Positions 4,660-5,296 of a stretch of DNA of 5,296 nt are shown here, piece after piece (position 1 is the first letter of the stretch; every line of letters begins with the position of its first letter). The notes below the pieces were generated by a model that saw nothing but the letters and a program-made list of their open reading frames with translations, made no database searches and was not told the origin of the DNA. This stretch comes from an uncultured Opitutia bacterium (lineage in GTDB: Bacteria > Verrucomicrobiota > Verrucomicrobiia > Opitutales > UBA953). A program made the position numbers and the translations under genes. The DNA lies in assembly GCA_903853185.1 (NCBI GenBank), contig CAINSX010000115.1:1-5296 (forward strand), read 5' to 3'.

Positions 4660-5296
4660 TTATTTCCAGACCTTCACCCAATCGACCTCCATGTCGTCAG
4701 GGAGCTGCTTGAGGTTGAGGGTCGGGCGTTCGGCTTCGGAGACGCGGTGGGCGAGCTGGAGTCGCATCGGCTTAGCGACGTCCTGCTTGTCGACCTGATG
4801 CGCCTTCTTGCCGTTGATGAACCAGGTGAAGGATTTCTCCGTCCAGAGAACGCCGTAGGTGTTGAATTTCTTGGAGGGTTCACCGGCCTTGAGGAACTGC
4901 GTCCACTTCCCTTCTGGGCGGGAATCGCGCTGACCGGAATCATCGTTCCGGCGGGCCCAAGGCATGATCTGATCGGCGCCCAGACCTTCGAAGAGGAGCA
5001 ACATGTTCGGGGTCAGCTTCTCATCGGCCGGCCCGAGACGGAAGATCGCCGTGTGCCCCTTGGTGGCGGGCATCTTGATCGACGCCTCGAAATAGCCGTA
5101 CATCTGCTCGAACTTACCGTTCGTGGTCAGGCCGTTCCACTGGATCATATCCTCGGCCTTGCGCAGCGAGATCCGGAGGACCTTATCCTTGCCGCCTTTG
5201 ACGATCGTGGCCGTCTCACGGTTTGCCGGCAGGGTCCACTTGGTCTCATCAATGGCGTCGCTGGTGAAGTCATCGGAGAACGTGACCTTCTTGCCG
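4660..5296 (-). CDS. GH16-like protein, paralogue 3, 5' end beyond window
   Basis: The 211 visible residues lack the N-terminus; by comparison with its neighbours only the signal peptide and a few residues are missing. The fragment opens at GKKVTFSDDFTSDAIDETKW, matching residues about 21-40 of the other copies. NGKFEQMYGYFEASIKM lies at 59-75, KFNTYGVLWTEKSFTWFING at 143-162, and the end is DDMEVDWVKVWK. The GH16 catalytic site is again missing (PNMLLLFEG, 96-104; one Glu at 103). PWAR (112-115) and GQRDSRPE (121-128) are retained. It is first of the three in transcription order. The in-frame ATG at 5148 is internal to the domain and not the start. Secretion is inferred from the paralogues, not seen. 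Confidence 0.83.
   Translation of the reverse strand, partial: GKKVTFSDDFTSDAIDETKWTLPANRETATIVKGGKDKVLRISLRKAEDMIQWNGLTTNGKFEQMYGYFEASIKMPATKGHTAIFRLGPADEKLTPNMLLLFEGLGADQIMPWARRNDDSGQRDSRPEGKWTQFLKAGEPSKKFNTYGVLWTEKSFTWFINGKKAHQVDKQDVAKPMRLQLAHRVSEAERPTLNLKQLPDDMEVDWVKVWK

Larger units (their letters stand above)
3249..5296 (-). repeat. Tandem array of three GH16-like paralogues
   Basis: Three head-to-tail copies spaced about 0.71 kb apart share their protein layout over the full length. At DNA level the best conserved block encodes the (N/H)TYG-LWT segment: a 20-base stretch is identical at 4146-4165 and 4859-4878, with a close match near 3448-3467. Flanking bases diverge mainly at third codon positions. 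This indicates old duplications under protein-level selection rather than a recent amplification. Confidence 0.85.

Noticed and set aside
4646..4681. Extended N-terminus for paralogue 2 starting at 4681
   Set aside because: It would overlap the end of paralogue 3 and place 12 extra residues before a textbook signal peptide that begins at ATG 4645.
4660..5148. Paralogue 3 as a short 162-residue gene starting at 5148
   Set aside because: The same frame continues without a stop to the window edge and encodes the conserved N-terminal part of the domain.
3249..5296. DUF1080-type (3-keto-glycoside hydrolase) family for the tandem genes
   Set aside because: They lack the DUF1080 hallmarks (FDGKTLxGW opening and NSGI motif) and instead have the GH16-like TYGxLWT...DGK and DWVKVWK elements.

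Overview
This 5.3 kb window is gene-dense and coded entirely on the minus strand. In transcription order (high to low coordinates) it holds three tandem secreted GH16-like proteins (the first cut by the window edge), a stand-alone CysJ-type flavoprotein reductase domain, and a fatty-acid synthesis block fabG-acpP-fabF (fabF cut by the other edge). No RNA gene, insertion sequence, CRISPR array or gene-free stretch above 100 bp was seen. The sequence is GC-rich (about 60% by eye), with GC-ending codons throughout and no obvious compositional break.

The organism is a Gram-negative-type heterotrophic bacterium. A CysJ-like reductase lacking its flavodoxin half, secreted GH16-fold proteins, GC-rich coding and few clear Shine-Dalgarno sites together suggest the PVC group, perhaps Verrucomicrobiota (Opitutae-like). 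That placement is inference from general pattern, not from a marker gene.

Region 1-1959 is the type II fatty-acid elongation core: ketoreductase FabG, acyl carrier protein AcpP and condensing enzyme FabF, separated by two 32 bp gaps. The usual upstream partners fabH/fabD are not next to fabG. A stem-loop fills the acpP-fabF gap just ahead of a TTG start, which may lower FabF synthesis relative to ACP.

Region 2041-3189 encodes a FAD/NADPH reductase that aligns with the C-terminal two thirds of CysJ, starting at the linker where the FMN domain would normally end. A 9-bp stem-loop sits 7 nt before its start codon and contains the only Shine-Dalgarno-like run.

Region 3249-5296 is the most unusual part. 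Three tightly packed paralogues, two with visible signal peptides, have clear GH16/concanavalin-like landmarks at both ends, yet none has the ExDxxE catalytic motif of GH16. In its place all three share PWAR followed by GQxDxRxE. They look like a family of GH16-derived extracytoplasmic proteins that either bind glycans without cleaving them or have a relocated active site.
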